42,090 nt of DNA from Candidatus Margulisiibacteriota bacterium (GCA_028715625.1 JAQURL010000016.1:1-42090), one strand, 5' to 3'. Counted from the stretch's first letter, positions 15,265 through 24,055 are shown. Translations and numbers: made by a program. The notes: generated by a model not told the origin, from the letters alone.

Positions 15265-16251
15265 ATGTTTGTTGATTACGCGGAAATAAAAATTAAAGCA
15301 GGACATGGCGGAGCGGGCAGTGTACATTTCCATCGCGAAAAATATGTCCCCAAAGGCGGTCCTGACGGTGGAGACGGTGGTAAAGGCGGGGATGTGATAT
15401 TTCAGTCCGATCATAATTTAAAAAGTCTTATGGACTTTAATTATCAAAAAGAATATTTAGCCGGTGACGGTATGCCGGGAGGGGGTAGGGACTGCTACGG
15501 AAAAGCGGCTATCGACCTGCATGTAAAAGTTCCTGTGGGTACCATCGTTAAAAATAAAGAAACGGGCGAGACAATAATCGATTTTAACGCAGACAATATG
15601 GTCCATGTCATGGCCAAAGGAGGGTTGGGCGGCAAGGGTAATGCCCGATTTGCCAGCAGCACCAATCAGACACCTTTTTATGCTCAGAAGGGCCTGCCGG
15701 GACAGGAAATGGAAATAATATTGGAACTGAAACTCATAGCGGATGTAGGAATAATCGGTCTGCCGAATGTCGGTAAATCTTCACTCATTTCTCAGATGAC
15801 ACATTGTAAGCCCAAGATTGCCAATTATCCTTTTACAACACTGGTGCCCAATCTGGGAGTGGTCAAGTATAAAAACGAAAAAGAATTTATTATTGCGGAC
15901 ATGCCCGGCCTTATAGAAGACGCGCATCATGGACATGGTCTGGGCATTCAATTCCTCAGACATATTGAAAGAACCACAATCCTTGTGCATGTTCTGGATA
16001 TTTCCGATTTCTATAATCGTGATGTCCTGGATGATTTTCAGGTAATAAATAACGAACTTGAGCTATATAATCCGGATATAAAGAAAAAAGAACAGATTGT
16101 CGTTTTTAATAAGATAGATGCTGTAGCAGATAGAAAAAAAATTACTCAGCTTAAAAAAAAGTTTAAGAAATATCAGGTACTGGCTTTGTCCGCTGCAACC
16201 GGGGAAGGTGTCGCCGAACTTATCGACCGGCTGGCTTCTAAAGTAACATAA
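15265..16251 (+). CDS. obg: Obg/CgtA GTPase
   Basis: Obg is an essential GTPase of large-subunit assembly and stress signalling. From the ATG at 15265 it has 328 residues beginning MFVDYAEIKIKAGHGGAGS, the exact family start, with GAAAGGAT upstream. An in-frame ATG at 15112 would add 51 residues encoded by the dispersed repeat and is rejected. The glycine-rich Obg fold covers ~1-158 (GGPDGGDGGKGGDV). The G domain follows, with GLPNVGKSS (G1), DMPGLIEDAHHGHGLG (G3) and FNKID (G4). There is no extra C-terminal OCT domain. The order rplU-rpmA-obg is widely conserved. Confidence 0.97.
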   Translation: MFVDYAEIKIKAGHGGAGSVHFHREKYVPKGGPDGGDGGKGGDVIFQSDHNLKSLMDFNYQKEYLAGDGMPGGGRDCYGKAAIDLHVKVPVGTIVKNKETGETIIDFNADNMVHVMAKGGLGGKGNARFASSTNQTPFYAQKGLPGQEMEIILELKLIADVGIIGLPNVGKSSLISQMTHCKPKIANYPFTTLVPNLGVVKYKNEKEFIIADMPGLIEDAHHGHGLGIQFLRHIERTTILVHVLDISDFYNRDVLDDFQVINNELELYNPDIKKKEQIVVFNKIDAVADRKKITQLKKKFKKYQVLALSAATGEGVAELIDRLASKVT

Positions 16252-16268
16252 AAAATAAATATATAGAG

Positions 16269-16277
16269 TTATCCACA
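16269..16277 (+). promoter_or_regulatory. Single consensus DnaA box
   Basis: TTATCCACA is a perfect match to the consensus DnaA box, 18 bases after the obg stop. Only one such site was noticed, with no AT-rich unwinding region or dnaA/dnaN genes nearby. A replication or regulatory role is therefore uncertain and chance is possible. Confidence 0.3.
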
Positions 16278-16292
16278 GGTAAAACGTGAAAA

Positions 16293-16427
16293 GTGGTCAA
16301 TCGTTAACCTCATCCCCCTTCAGGAAACATCGATACAGGCAGTTGCATACGACTGTTTCTTCTTGTCCCTTCACTTTTCACCTTTCACTTTTCAGGATTT
16401 TGACTACTCATTGTGGTCAATCGGTAA
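16293..16427. repeat. Short direct repeats bracketing an inverted pair
   Basis: GTGGTCAATCGTTAA (16293-16307) recurs as GTGGTCAATCGGTAA (16413-16427), 120 bp apart with one mismatch. Between and beside them GTGAAAAGTG (16286-16295) and CACTTTTCAC (16372-16381) are inverted. This is most of the content of the 245-bp gap before the flagellar operon; it could be the remnant of a small inserted element. Confidence 0.4.
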
Positions 16428-16496
16428 AATTTGCAGAATTTTCAATTTTCATCTTTAATTGACTTTCAAAATTTTCTTTGTTAGTTTTTAATTACT

Positions 16497-17000
16497 ATGG
16501 ATTTTTTTAGCGACCCCAATTTGTTAAATGTTAATCTGCAAAACGCTGTCGCTAATAGTAGCAATACCAATTTGTTCAGCGCGCCAAATCCCAATGACCC
16601 AAATCAGACAGCTTTATATTTTCAACAGAAATTTTCGGATATATTCAGCGATTTTTTAACCACCTCTTCTGTAGATAGTGGTGACTTAACCGGCTCCAAT
16701 AGCTCGGACCTTGATTCTTTGCTGGGCAGTTCTACAACAGACTCCTTGCTAACTAACTCCAATTATGAGCTGGTCCAGTTGATGATGGCCCAGAACGGAC
16801 TGAATGCTTTTACTAATATTGACCAGCTAAACAAAACCTCAGCTCTGATCGGCGAAACAGCTTCATATAGTTATAACGGCGCCAGATTAACCGGAATTAT
16901 TCAAAGCGTGGTAAATAATAATAATCAGATTTTTCTGAAAATAGATGACAATCTTGTCGCTCTGGATCAAATTGCAGAGATTAAAAAAGGTACAGTTTAA
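16497..17000 (+). CDS. flgD: FlgD-like hook-capping protein, short form
   Basis: FlgD caps the growing hook. This 167-residue protein is weakly conserved. Its N-terminal ~85 residues are Asn/Ser-rich, like a substrate of the flagellar export gate. Residues ~88-167 (YELVQLMMAQNGLNAFTNID, then LIGETASYSYNGARLTGIIQ and VALDQIAEI) match the helical and small beta part of FlgD. The Fn3/tudor domains of larger FlgD proteins are missing. The next gene is a hook-family protein, the order found in Bacillus and relatives. A one-base TAATG overlap links them. No ribosome site is clear before this ATG. Confidence 0.7.
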   Translation: MDFFSDPNLLNVNLQNAVANSSNTNLFSAPNPNDPNQTALYFQQKFSDIFSDFLTTSSVDSGDLTGSNSSDLDSLLGSSTTDSLLTNSNYELVQLMMAQNGLNAFTNIDQLNKTSALIGETASYSYNGARLTGIIQSVVNNNNQIFLKIDDNLVALDQIAEIKKGTV

Positions 17001-17863
17001 TGCTTGATATTATGAAAAATGGCGAAAATGCCATGAGAGCTTTTGAAACTGCTCTCAGAATACAGACAGCCAATATGGGCAATATGAGCACAGTTGGCTA
17101 CAAATCTCTCAAATATTCTTTCAAAACCATATTCAACAAAGTTTTAAATACGGGTTCGGCCGGAACGATCGATACCGGAGGTACCAATCCCAATCAGGAA
17201 GGTTCCACAGTCGGTCTTGCCAATATATGGGTTGATTTTTCCCAGGGAGAAATCGGCAGCGGGGGTAAATTGGACCTTGCTTTACAGGGCAACGGTATGT
17301 TTATGGTTTCTCCGGATAATGGCAGAACTTTTTTATATACCAGGTCTGGTAATTTCAAATTCAGCCAGGACGGATTTTTACTGGATAATTCCGGGAGGCA
17401 GGTTTATGGCTTCAAATATCTGGGGAATGGACAATACGATACTACCAATATTTCACCGATAAAAGCTAATGATTCCGCTACAGCCGGATGGCAATATCAG
17501 GGACGCAGCGGAATATTGGTAAATGATTATGATGCATCACAGAAAAATGTGGGTGATCTGGAAAACGCCAAGCCATTATATAAAGTTGCGCTTACGGATT
17601 TTCCCAACAGCGCGGCTCTTATCCAGCATGACGGTACAACATACAGAGCAACTCCCGCAGCCGGCATCCCGTTCAGTCCGGCAGTATCCGGAGAAAACGG
17701 TATGGCTGAGGCTATTTCACAGGCTGTTGAAAAGTCTAATGTGTTTTTTATAGGTGAAACGGTTGATGCCATGGAAGTTCAGCGAGCTATGTCTGCGAGT
17801 TTGACCGCAGTAAAAATAGCAAGTCAGCAAATACAAAATATTATTCAGCAGTTAGGATCATAA
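17000..17863 (+). CDS. flgE: Flagellar hook/basal-body rod-family protein, probably FlgE
   Basis: The 287 residues match the FlgE/F/G family. The N-terminal rod helix (LRIQTANMGNMSTVGYKSLK) has the usual ANxxNxxTxGYK pattern, the middle has FSQGEIGSGGKLDLALQGNG and FLYTRSGNFKFSQDG, and the C-terminal helix is AMEVQRAMSASLTAVKIASQ. The length is near that of FlgG or the short Bacillus FlgE, well below enterobacterial FlgE. Position after flgD and before fliM argues for the hook protein; FlgF or FlgG cannot be excluded. It would assemble outside the cell, exported by the FliPQR-FlhB gate encoded downstream. Confidence 0.82.
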   Translation: MLDIMKNGENAMRAFETALRIQTANMGNMSTVGYKSLKYSFKTIFNKVLNTGSAGTIDTGGTNPNQEGSTVGLANIWVDFSQGEIGSGGKLDLALQGNGMFMVSPDNGRTFLYTRSGNFKFSQDGFLLDNSGRQVYGFKYLGNGQYDTTNISPIKANDSATAGWQYQGRSGILVNDYDASQKNVGDLENAKPLYKVALTDFPNSAALIQHDGTTYRATPAAGIPFSPAVSGENGMAEAISQAVEKSNVFFIGETVDAMEVQRAMSASLTAVKIASQQIQNIIQQLGS

Positions 17864-17883
17864 AATAATTAATAGTTTTATTT

Positions 17884-18978
17884 ATGAAATCTAATATCAG
17901 CATAAATTATCAGGTGCATCATGAAGACTGGCATATATATAACCCGGTCAAGGACGAAGTTGTCAACGTAACACAGCCGGCGCCGTCATTTTCCAGAAAG
18001 GACATTGTCGGCTTTCAAAATCAGTTCAGAAAATTACTGGAGCTCTGGAGGGCTTCGCTGGAAGCTCTTTTTTCGGTATCGTTTGTGGTTACAGGATTCC
18101 AGTTTGATCAGCTTTCCTTTAAAGATTATTTTTCCATGGAAAATCATATAATTTATAGCATCAGGGAAAAAGACATGTTTTTTTCCATCTATATCGAGGA
18201 CAGGATTGCCAAGTATTTGATCAATCAGTCATTCGGTGTCACAGAACTAGCTGTGGACAAGTTATCTTTTTCCGATATGGAGCAGCTGTTTTTCAGTCAG
18301 TTGTTCCAGGACCTGTTTATCCCGTTATTTGGGAAGACCGGTATTATTTCCGGACAACCGGATTATGAGTTTATTTATGGCAAAAAAGAAAAAAATACTT
18401 TAATCAATGATTCTGAGACCTATTATTTATTTACTTTCCATATGCAGCTACCGAATATTCACGAGAAGACCAAGGTTATTTTCGCTCTCACGAAGAAAAA
18501 TCTGGAACAGTTTATGAGCCGGTTAAAATTTCCCGGAGAATCATTTTCCAGGATAATTCTTAATCCAATGGTGCAAAAGAAATTTAACACGGAAGTTGAT
18601 GTGATTTTTGATGAGGTGACAATTAATTTGTCGGAATTACAGGCCTTACGTGGCGGTGATGTTTTATTGACTGGTAAAAAAATAGGTGATCAGGTCGAGG
18701 TGATTATAGGCAATGATCTGAAATTTTCAGCACTTCCTGGAATAATAAACGGTAAAATGGGTGTTCAGCTTAAGCATAAACTTGCCGATAATTCGAAAAA
18801 AGAAGATAATATTGAAGAAAAATTAACATTAAGTATGTCTGATGATCAAAACTCAGAGGATGAGGAATGGTTTGAGAAATCAGAGGAAGAGGAAGCCGAC
18901 AGCCAGGATGAGGCATTTGTTTCCAAACTTGATGAAGAGGATAATTCTGAAAATGAATTTGATTGGGAGAATGTTTAA
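17884..18978 (+). CDS. fliM: Flagellar motor switch protein FliM, divergent
   Basis: FliM forms the C-ring and normally binds CheY-P to set rotation direction. This 364-residue protein has a CheC-like middle domain (about 40-225) and a SpoA-type C-terminal domain (about 235-295: VDVIFDEVTINLSELQALRG, then VLLTGKKIGDQVEVIIG). Two things are unusual. The N-terminal CheY-binding motif (LSQxEIDALL in typical FliM) is absent. A ~65-residue acidic tail (about 300-364) follows the SpoA domain. The stop overlaps the fliN start (TAATG). Identity is supported by order and by the SpoA domain. Confidence 0.85.
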   Translation: MKSNISINYQVHHEDWHIYNPVKDEVVNVTQPAPSFSRKDIVGFQNQFRKLLELWRASLEALFSVSFVVTGFQFDQLSFKDYFSMENHIIYSIREKDMFFSIYIEDRIAKYLINQSFGVTELAVDKLSFSDMEQLFFSQLFQDLFIPLFGKTGIISGQPDYEFIYGKKEKNTLINDSETYYLFTFHMQLPNIHEKTKVIFALTKKNLEQFMSRLKFPGESFSRIILNPMVQKKFNTEVDVIFDEVTINLSELQALRGGDVLLTGKKIGDQVEVIIGNDLKFSALPGIINGKMGVQLKHKLADNSKKEDNIEEKLTLSMSDDQNSEDEEWFEKSEEEEADSQDEAFVSKLDEEDNSENEFDWENV

Positions 18979-19859
18979 TGAGCGTGGATAAAGAAGGTTT
19001 GCGGGAGCTGATAGAAAATAATTTATTCGGTGAAGGCGAGGAGAACTTTTCTCTGGATGATTTGCTTAGTAACGACAAAGAAGGTACTGGTGACGGTGAA
19101 CTGTCATTAGAACCACAGGAAGAACAGATTCTAAATAAAAGTTTGGATATTGAGGACTCTTTTGATGACACGCTGGGTATGCTTAATGAAGCCATGGATG
19201 TCGGTACTGTTAGCTCAGCTGAACAACTCAGTGATAAAAACGATTACGACAATCTGGACTTGTCATTCGAATCTGCTGATAGCGAACCTCAGCCCGCAGC
19301 AACAATTGATGAGCATGATGAGGAAGAAGTAATGTTCGAGGATGAGTTCCATATACCCGATGGTCAGTCACCGGATATGAAGTTAGGACCGCTGGAAGAA
19401 GAAGAAAAAATTGTTGATGATTATATTAACAAAGTTGAAAAGGAAGTTGAGGAAACCCTGGTTATTAATGAACCTGTTTATGACGTCCCCAAAGTTGAAC
19501 CCAAAATAATCGAGGAACCTGTTGCTCCTCCGGTAAGGGAAAGAACCGAACAGGAAGAATATGTTAATATCAGGCCTATAGAATTTCCTGAACTGGACGC
19601 GAAAATAACCGGAAAGAATTTTGACCTGGATTTTTTTGCCAATATTCCCGTAAAAATTGATGTTTATCTGGGAAATACTACCATTTCACTGCGCGAAATT
19701 TATGAGTTGACCGAAGGATCGGTTATTGAACTGAACAAACTCTTCGGAGAGCCTCTGGAGCTGAAAATCGGTGGACAGATCATAGCAGTCGGAGAAGTAG
19801 TTGCGGTAGACAATAACTATGGTATTATGCTAAAAGAAATTGTAAACGCGAAAAAATGA
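18978..19859 (+). CDS. fliN: Flagellar motor switch protein FliN with a long acidic N-terminal region
   Basis: FliN is the lowest C-ring component and contacts the export ATPase complex. The C-terminal ~90 residues form a SpoA domain: NIPVKIDVYLGNTTISLREI, SVIELNKLFGEPLELKIGG and VGEVVAVDNNYGIML. The preceding ~200 residues are highly acidic and low in complexity, with Pro-rich runs near 165-185 (VPKVEPKIIEEPVAPPV). No CheC-like phosphatase domain is seen, so it is not a typical FliY. The ATG at 18978 overlaps the fliM stop; a TTG five codons upstream is rejected. Total length 293 residues. Confidence 0.9.
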   Translation: MSVDKEGLRELIENNLFGEGEENFSLDDLLSNDKEGTGDGELSLEPQEEQILNKSLDIEDSFDDTLGMLNEAMDVGTVSSAEQLSDKNDYDNLDLSFESADSEPQPAATIDEHDEEEVMFEDEFHIPDGQSPDMKLGPLEEEEKIVDDYINKVEKEVEETLVINEPVYDVPKVEPKIIEEPVAPPVRERTEQEEYVNIRPIEFPELDAKITGKNFDLDFFANIPVKIDVYLGNTTISLREIYELTEGSVIELNKLFGEPLELKIGGQIIAVGEVVAVDNNYGIMLKEIVNAKK

Positions 19860-20152
19860 ACTTGAGTATTTTTTATTTTATTAATATATTTGTTGTACTG
19901 CTGCTTATATTCGCCCTGATTTATGCAGGTTCCTTCGTTTTGAACTATATTCCGGGACGAAAAAGAAAGAACAGCAGGCTCAAACTTGTAGAGTATCTTC
20001 CCTTACAACCACAGATCGGGGTATATATAGTTTCTTTGGATGGCGATGAATATCTGGTTTCAGTGAGCAACAGGTCAATTCAGCAACTCGTCAAAATCGA
20101 AAAAAAAGATTTTGCCGGAGAACTGAAAAAGAAACAAGACACAAAGCAATGA
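19856..20152 (+). CDS. fliO: Flagellar biosynthesis protein FliO
   Basis: The 98-residue protein has one N-terminal membrane helix (about 8-32) and a short cytoplasmic domain with LKLVEYLPLQPQIGVYIVSL and the FliO-like EYLVSVSNRSIQQLVKIE. FliO helps assemble the FliP ring of the export gate. It overlaps both neighbours by four bases (ATGA-type junctions), so translation is coupled. The family is poorly conserved, and the call rests on topology, this domain and its place between fliN and fliP. Confidence 0.85.
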   Translation: MNLSIFYFINIFVVLLLIFALIYAGSFVLNYIPGRKRKNSRLKLVEYLPLQPQIGVYIVSLDGDEYLVSVSNRSIQQLVKIEKKDFAGELKKKQDTKQ

Positions 20153-20847
20153 TACTCGCCGCTCCCGTAATGAACCTGGATTATAATACTTTACTCACAG
20201 GAACGCCGATACAGTTCAGCAATTCCATTTCTCTGATAATTTTTTTGTCATTACTTTCGGTTATTCCTTTTTTTCTGATCTCTGTTACTTCATTTTTGCG
20301 CATTACTGTAGTTTTGGGTATGCTGCGCAGCGCAATGGGTACACAGCAGTCGCCTCCGAATATGGTAATTATTTCGTTGGCCTTATTTATGACTATATTT
20401 ATTATGGCCCCTGTCTGGCAGGATATTAAAGTAAATGCGCTTGATCCTTTTAATAAAGGCAAGATTACACAGGAACAGGCGCTGGTTAAAACCATAGAAC
20501 CGATCAGACAGTTTATGTTTAAACAGGTCAGCGAGAAAGACCTGGCCCTGTTTTCGGAATTTGCCAAACTTGATCTTAAAAAAATTAAATCCCGTGATGA
20601 TATTCCTACTTATGTTTTAATACCTGCCTTTATGATCAGCGAACTGAAAAAAGCTTTTATGATTTCCTTTGTAATTTTTTTGCCGTTCGTACTTATCGAT
20701 TTGCTGGTGTCCAACATTTTGCTCTCTCTGGGCATGATGATGCTTTCACCGGTTATGATCTCGCTGCCATTCAAAATACTTTTCTTTGTTTTGGTGGACG
20801 GTTTTAACCTCATTGTTAAGGGGCTGATGGAAAGTTATTCTCGCTAG
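20149..20847 (+). CDS. fliP: Flagellar export gate protein FliP
   Basis: FliP forms the core of the type III export gate with FliQ and FliR. The 232 residues include LLSVIPFFLISVTSFLRITV, VLGMLRSAMGTQQSPPNMV, YVLIPAFMISELKKAF and the C-terminal GMMMLSPVMISLPFKILFF, all typical. The periplasmic loop is present. The N-terminus is short, with little sign of the cleavable signal peptide of some FliP proteins. It overlaps fliO by four bases. The next gene is not fliQ but an unrelated exported protein. Confidence 0.97.
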   Translation: MILAAPVMNLDYNTLLTGTPIQFSNSISLIIFLSLLSVIPFFLISVTSFLRITVVLGMLRSAMGTQQSPPNMVIISLALFMTIFIMAPVWQDIKVNALDPFNKGKITQEQALVKTIEPIRQFMFKQVSEKDLALFSEFAKLDLKKIKSRDDIPTYVLIPAFMISELKKAFMISFVIFLPFVLIDLLVSNILLSLGMMMLSPVMISLPFKILFFVLVDGFNLIVKGLMESYSR

Positions 20848-20869
20848 ATTATTTCTGCTGACCGGCTTT

Positions 20870-21898
20870 TTGCTGGCCGCTGTTTATCAGGTTGATTATT
20901 ATGGAAATTTATCTCCACAGCTTTTAAGGGCAGTGCCGTTTGACCTAAAGCTCGACCAGGACGAGACAGGTGCTCTCAAATATTGGAGCCGGCAGGCAGA
21001 TAATTTTATTCTCTATAATAATGATGAAACGGATAATTGGCAGCAAGTGTCTTTTCGCAGGGTTCCAGCTCCTGCCAAAAGCCCTGTAAAACTATTGCTT
21101 TACAGCAACAAACCTGAGAGCATCAGCCAATCGGGAGTTTTATACAAAAGAGATAATGTCAGCGGTAACTTCAGATTGCTGTTTTATCATATGAACGCGG
21201 GTGATGATGACGGGGTCTTGTATGTCAGTATAAAGCCCGGTCAAAACCGGCCATTTTATTATACTGCTGGCATCGGAGGCCCGGACCCGTCAGGGATTTA
21301 TGTAGGGCGGGTAATTGCCAGAACATTGTTCAAAGAACCCAATTGCGGTTATTTGATGAACCAAAACCTGGAAAGATCTTATGAAATTAAAAAGAGTTAT
21401 GTATTCGGAGGCATTATTGATGTTTTCCCTTTAAACGAATCCGTGACATATGATGTCAGTGTTACATTTTGCTTTAACAATGATATGAAAGATGAGGCAG
21501 AGAAAAAATACAATAGACAGTCAGGAGATCTGTACCGCTATCATGAAATTGTTACCGGTGTTCCGCTTACCAATGGAAACAAACTCTATAATATTGTTAT
21601 CGGGCAGGACAAATTTCTTCAGCACAATACCAAAACTCTTGATGGAAATTATGGTGTAAATCATCGTTATGAAATATTTTTTCCATCCGCAGGTATTTAC
21701 GGAATGTATTTGACCCCGAACGGAGGACCAGCCGGCCTGGTCTTCAAACTTGACGAAAAAGTTTATGAATATTACGCCAGTCAGGACATTTTTTTGATGG
21801 ATATAATAGTTGATTTCCCGCAAACAAAAGTATTGGAAACTTTCCCGCTTCCGGGTTCAAATTATCCCGTTACTATTACTCTTAAAAAGAAAAAGTAG
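20870..21898 (+). CDS. Unrecognised exported protein between fliP and fliQ
   Basis: I do not recognise the family. The frame from the TTG at 20870 gives 342 residues. The same frame stays open back to 20828 and encodes a hydrophobic run (ILARLFLLTGFLLAAVYQ) that would be a good signal peptide. No ATG, GTG or TTG precedes it, so either the TTG is used with a truncated leader or a rare ATT at 20837 starts translation. The mature part is rich in Tyr, Gly and Asp and looks beta-sheet, without repeats or catalytic motifs I can name. It follows fliP by 22 bases and fliQ starts 13 bases later, so it is part of the operon. A periplasmic or surface role is inferred. Confidence 0.75.
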   Translation: MLAAVYQVDYYGNLSPQLLRAVPFDLKLDQDETGALKYWSRQADNFILYNNDETDNWQQVSFRRVPAPAKSPVKLLLYSNKPESISQSGVLYKRDNVSGNFRLLFYHMNAGDDDGVLYVSIKPGQNRPFYYTAGIGGPDPSGIYVGRVIARTLFKEPNCGYLMNQNLERSYEIKKSYVFGGIIDVFPLNESVTYDVSVTFCFNNDMKDEAEKKYNRQSGDLYRYHEIVTGVPLTNGNKLYNIVIGQDKFLQHNTKTLDGNYGVNHRYEIFFPSAGIYGMYLTPNGGPAGLVFKLDEKVYEYYASQDIFLMDIIVDFPQTKVLETFPLPGSNYPVTITLKKKK

Positions 21899-21911
21899 TA
21901 TACTATTTTTC

Positions 21912-22175
21912 ATGACAATAGGTATAGCTACAGATTATCTGCGTCAGGGTATAAATTTACTGCTTCTTCTGGTCTTGCCATCTGTAGGTGCCGGCTTGGC
22001 TGTGGGTCTGCTGATCTCATTGTTTCAGGCAGTTACTCAAATTCAGGAACAGACGCTTACCTTTGTACCCAAAATGATAGTGGTTTTCATTGTCATTTCC
22101 ATTACTTTTCCCTGGATGGCATCAAGTATAATATCCTGGACTACTTCTCTGTGGTCTAATATTCCCAAGTTTTAG
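21912..22175 (+). CDS. fliQ: Flagellar export gate protein FliQ
   Basis: The 87-residue protein has the two FliQ membrane helices. Motifs include LLVLPSVGAGLAVGLLISLF, QAVTQIQEQTLTFVPKMI and ITFPWMASSIISW. It packs around the FliP-FliR core. An in-frame start 34 codons upstream (21810) would overlap the previous gene and add non-conserved residues; the ATG at 21912 gives the standard length. No ribosome site is obvious. TATACT at 21899-21904 would make a leaderless internal start possible, but this is weak. Confidence 0.95.
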   Translation: MTIGIATDYLRQGINLLLLLVLPSVGAGLAVGLLISLFQAVTQIQEQTLTFVPKMIVVFIVISITFPWMASSIISWTTSLWSNIPKF

Positions 22176-22946
22176 ATGATTCTTAACATTTCCAAAATTC
22201 TTTTCATGCTGCTGATGACAGCCAGAATTTTCGGTTTGTTCCTCAGTGTCCCGGTACTCAGCGACAGGTCCATACCTCAAATGATAAAACTGGTGCTGGC
22301 CTTGTGGATAGGACTTTTGTTGGGTATGGCCACCCCTATGCCGAGCGATATACCTCAAATACCGCTGGTCTTTGTAATAGCTCTGGTAAATGAGCTTTTT
22401 GTGGGGTTCCTAACCGGTTTTATTTGTCGTATTATTTTTGTAGGGATAGAAATGGCCGGTGCCATGATGGACATGCAGATGGGGCTAAGCGTGGCTGCCA
22501 CCTTTGACCCGGCAAACGGAGGTCAGGTTACCATTATGGAACGTATTATGTTTACTCTGGCTACTTTTCTGGTGTTGGCAACCAATACACACCATCTGTT
22601 TCTGGTATCTATTTATGAAAGTTTCAAGGTCATACCCGTGGCACATTTTGTCGAATATCAGGGAATTTTGCAACAGTTGGGAAGCTTGGCTTCCAAGCTG
22701 TTTATGACTGCCCTGGATTTGTCCATACCATTGCTGATCATTATTTTTTTACTGGATTTTTCCCTTGGTCTTCTGGCCAGGTTGGCACCGCAGGTTAATG
22801 TTTTTTTCCTTGGGTTTCAGATAAAACCCATGCTCGGATTATGGATATTTGTTTTTATTATTCCGGTTTTGGCTAATGACATCAGCAACATTTTTAACGA
22901 GACTATGGTGGAAATTTATAAATTTTTTTCCAATGTAAAGGTGTAG
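22176..22946 (+). CDS. fliR: Flagellar export gate protein FliR
   Basis: FliR is the single-copy member of the export gate. The 256 residues are hydrophobic, with about six membrane segments. Conserved parts include MTARIFGLFLSVPVLSDRSI at the start, GFICRIIFVGIEMAGAMMDM, then QMGLSVAATFDPANGGQ, and LLARLAPQVNVFFLGFQIKP near the end. The ATG directly follows the fliQ stop, and flhB follows one base after its own stop. Confidence 0.97.
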   Translation: MILNISKILFMLLMTARIFGLFLSVPVLSDRSIPQMIKLVLALWIGLLLGMATPMPSDIPQIPLVFVIALVNELFVGFLTGFICRIIFVGIEMAGAMMDMQMGLSVAATFDPANGGQVTIMERIMFTLATFLVLATNTHHLFLVSIYESFKVIPVAHFVEYQGILQQLGSLASKLFMTALDLSIPLLIIIFLLDFSLGLLARLAPQVNVFFLGFQIKPMLGLWIFVFIIPVLANDISNIFNETMVEIYKFFSNVKV

Positions 22947-22947
22947 T

Positions 22948-24015
22948 ATGGGCGATCAGGGCGACAAAACAGAAGAACCCACGCCGCACAAGCTCAGGGA
23001 GGCGGCCAAAAAAGGGCAGGTTGTAAAAAGCAGGGAAATCACGACTGCTTTTCTGTTTTTTGCTTCTTACTATGTGCTGGCCTGGAGCCTACCCTATATG
23101 TGGAAAAGCGTGACCAATTTTTTTCTGTTAACCTTTTCTATGATTTCTCATGATATCGAATTTGCGCAGGTACTCAGAATTTTAAAGGAACTTCTAACAG
23201 TCATGCTTTTAACCTTGCTACCTTTAATGCTTACCAATGTGATCATAGCTATAATCGTGGAGTCATTACAATCCGGCTTCAATATGTCTATGGAACCGCT
23301 AATGCCGAAACTGAACAAATTGAATCCTTTGGAAGGGTTTAAACGAATATTTTCTTTAAAAGGTTTGGTAGAACTTGCCAAATCTATAGCCAAGATGGGC
23401 ATTATATTTTACATCATGTATAAAGCCTTACTGCCTGTGTTGCCTGTCCTGTTACGTGCCGGCGCACTGCCTATACTGGCCGCTATTGCCTTGACCGGTG
23501 ATATCGCCATGAAAGTAGCTATACGTGTTGGTATGTTTTACGCTTTTATCGCCATTCTTGATTACTTTTGGCAACGTCAGCAGTTTATGAAACAAATGCG
23601 CATGACCAAGCAGGAAGTAAAGGATGAATATAAAAAACTGGAAGGCGATCCCATGGTCAAGCAGCGGCAAAGAGATATGGCCAGATCATTATCGTCAGGA
23701 CGCAGAGGTGGTGGGGTGGCCGGAGCTGACGCTGTTGTTACTAACCCTACACATATAGCTGTGGCCCTTAAATATGATAGCGATGTGATGCAGGCACCTC
23801 AGGTAGTAGCCAAGGGAAAACTTCTTATTGCCGAAGAAATCAAACGAATTGCCGACGAGAACAATATTCTTATTACGGAAAACAAGGAGCTGGCCTGGGC
23901 CCTTTTTAACGCTGTGGAAGTAGGGCAGGAAATAACTCCGGAACTTTATACTGAGGTAGCCGGTATCCTGGCTATTGTATACGAGATCAGGAATAAAAGA
24001 AAAAAGGCGGCGTGA
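22948..24015 (+). CDS. flhB: Flagellar export switch protein FlhB
   Basis: FlhB sets export specificity, switching from rod/hook to filament substrates after self-cleavage. The 355-residue protein starts with the typical GDKTEEPTPHKLREAAKKGQ, then VVKSREI, followed by four membrane helices. The cytoplasmic domain carries the autocleavage site N266-P-T-H (VVTNPTHIAVAL), followed by APQVVAKGKLLIAEEIKRIA and the terminal helix. The usual next gene, flhA, is absent; the flagellar run ends here and comEA follows after a repeat-filled gap. Confidence 0.97.
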   Translation: MGDQGDKTEEPTPHKLREAAKKGQVVKSREITTAFLFFASYYVLAWSLPYMWKSVTNFFLLTFSMISHDIEFAQVLRILKELLTVMLLTLLPLMLTNVIIAIIVESLQSGFNMSMEPLMPKLNKLNPLEGFKRIFSLKGLVELAKSIAKMGIIFYIMYKALLPVLPVLLRAGALPILAAIALTGDIAMKVAIRVGMFYAFIAILDYFWQRQQFMKQMRMTKQEVKDEYKKLEGDPMVKQRQRDMARSLSSGRRGGGVAGADAVVTNPTHIAVALKYDSDVMQAPQVVAKGKLLIAEEIKRIADENNILITENKELAWALFNAVEVGQEITPELYTEVAGILAIVYEIRNKRKKAA

Positions 24016-24055
24016 ATAAGAGATAAGAGATAAGAGATAAGAGATAAGAGATAAG
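24016..24055. repeat. 7-bp tandem repeat (ATAAGAG)
   Basis: Five full copies of ATAAGAG plus ATAAG begin immediately after the flhB stop. Such a run can change length by slippage; its location outside any gene makes a coding effect unlikely. Confidence 0.9.

Noticed and set aside
16252-16496. Replication origin near the perfect DnaA box
   Set aside because: Only a single box was found; no box cluster, unwinding region or dnaA/dnaN genes accompany it.
16261-16496. Sigma-54 type promoter before the flagellar operon
   Set aside because: No GG-N10-GC spacing could be found; only a weak TTGACT (16459) to TAGTTT (16482) sigma-70-like pair is present, too weak to list.
21810-21911. Longer FliQ start
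   Set aside because: It would overlap the previous gene by about 90 bases and add residues absent from FliQ proteins.
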